Source of the DNA: an uncultured Bacteroidales bacterium
GTDB taxonomy: Bacteria; Bacteroidota; Bacteroidia; Bacteroidales; P3
NCBI GenBank assembly: GCA_937906975.1
Contig: CALCUN010000065.1
Location: 1 to 32,372 of the forward strand
Direction: 5' to 3'
DNA: 32,372 bases
This document shows, piece after piece, positions 32,238-32,372 of the stretch. Each line of letters starts with the position of its first letter. Positions within the stretch are counted from its first letter, which is position 1. A program made the translations under genes and the position numbers. The notes below the pieces were generated by a model, which saw only the letters and a list, made by a program, of their open reading frames with translations, made no database searches and was not told the DNA's origin.

Positions 32238-32272
32238 AAAAAGCGTAAGTAAAACCAAAACTTACGCTTTTT
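32238..32272. terminator. Intrinsic terminator of yebC
   Basis: A 12-bp perfect stem, AAAAAGCGTAAG (32238-32249) with CTTACGCTTTTT (32261-32272), loop 11 nt, T-run after it. It works for both strands. Confidence 0.9.
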
Positions 32273-32317
32273 TTTATTCGTATTTTGTGAAGTTTTTAAA
32301 AACTATCAATAAAAAAC

Positions 32318-32372
32318 CCTAAGAAAACGCGCAAAAAAGCAAAGAAAAAAACAAAAAAAGCAAAGAAAAATC
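32318..32372. repeat. A-rich repeat at the right edge
   Basis: CCTAAGAAAA then two GCAAAGAAAAA-type units; 32352-32371 nearly repeats 1251-1269. It continues beyond the window. Confidence 0.5.

Overview
The window is AT-rich DNA from a member of the phylum Bacteroidota, most likely order Bacteroidales. The evidence is the repeated use of the Bacteroidota promoter (TTTG, about 20 bp, then TAnnTTTG), the rarity of Shine-Dalgarno sites, a GldH-type lipoprotein, a FISUMP-domain protein, GH20/ComF/UvrC/YebC genes of Bacteroidota type, and many Cys-lipidated proteins. No rRNA, tRNA or CRISPR array was seen.

Layout. 1-1321: a gene cut by the left edge (minus strand) and a divergent 62-aa helix-turn-helix gene, looking like the end of a mobile element, closed by a bidirectional terminator. 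1389-11475: one tight eight-gene minus-strand operon. In transcription order it encodes a vWA-type lipoprotein, a small membrane protein, a tubulin/FtsZ-like GTPase, a 1099-aa protein with a C-terminal actin/Hsp70-type ATPase, a lipoprotein with an extra membrane helix, a MotA/TolQ/ZorA-like channel with a long coiled coil, a MotB/OmpA/ZorB-like partner, and a retropepsin-like lipoprotein. 11476-11978: a gene-free leader holding a structured RNA with two mutually exclusive folds, and a near-copy of a short direct repeat that also lies beyond the other end of the operon. 11979-26743: mostly housekeeping genes (HU-like protein, cdd, mscL, purC-gldH-uvrC, threonine aldolase, comF, GH20 hexosaminidase, an RsmI-like methylase, rarA, DUF2461, a NatAB-like ABC exporter). 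26820-31424: envelope genes, including a His/Cys-rich periplasmic protein followed by an ECF sigma factor, a small membrane protein and a CnrX/CpxP-like sensor, then an outer-membrane barrel operon. 31508-32218: yebC with a strong terminator.

The part most worth study is the operon at 1389-11475. It combines two cytoskeletal-type nucleotidases (tubulin-like and actin-like) with an ion-driven stator pair and three lipoproteins, one vWA and one protease-like. The parts suggest a trans-envelope machine: cytoplasmic filament or switch proteins, an inner-membrane proton or sodium channel with a peptidoglycan-reaching arm, and periplasmic sensing or processing proteins. It resembles, in part, the predicted FtsZ-like/vWA/OmpA membrane-remodelling systems and the ZorAB half of Zorya phage defence, but has no nuclease or helicase effector. 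Its function is unknown; defence, envelope remodelling and motility-like force transmission are all inference.

The second module of interest (27666-29410) looks like metal homeostasis: a metal-buffering periplasmic protein plus an ECF sigma/anti-sigma/sensor trio.
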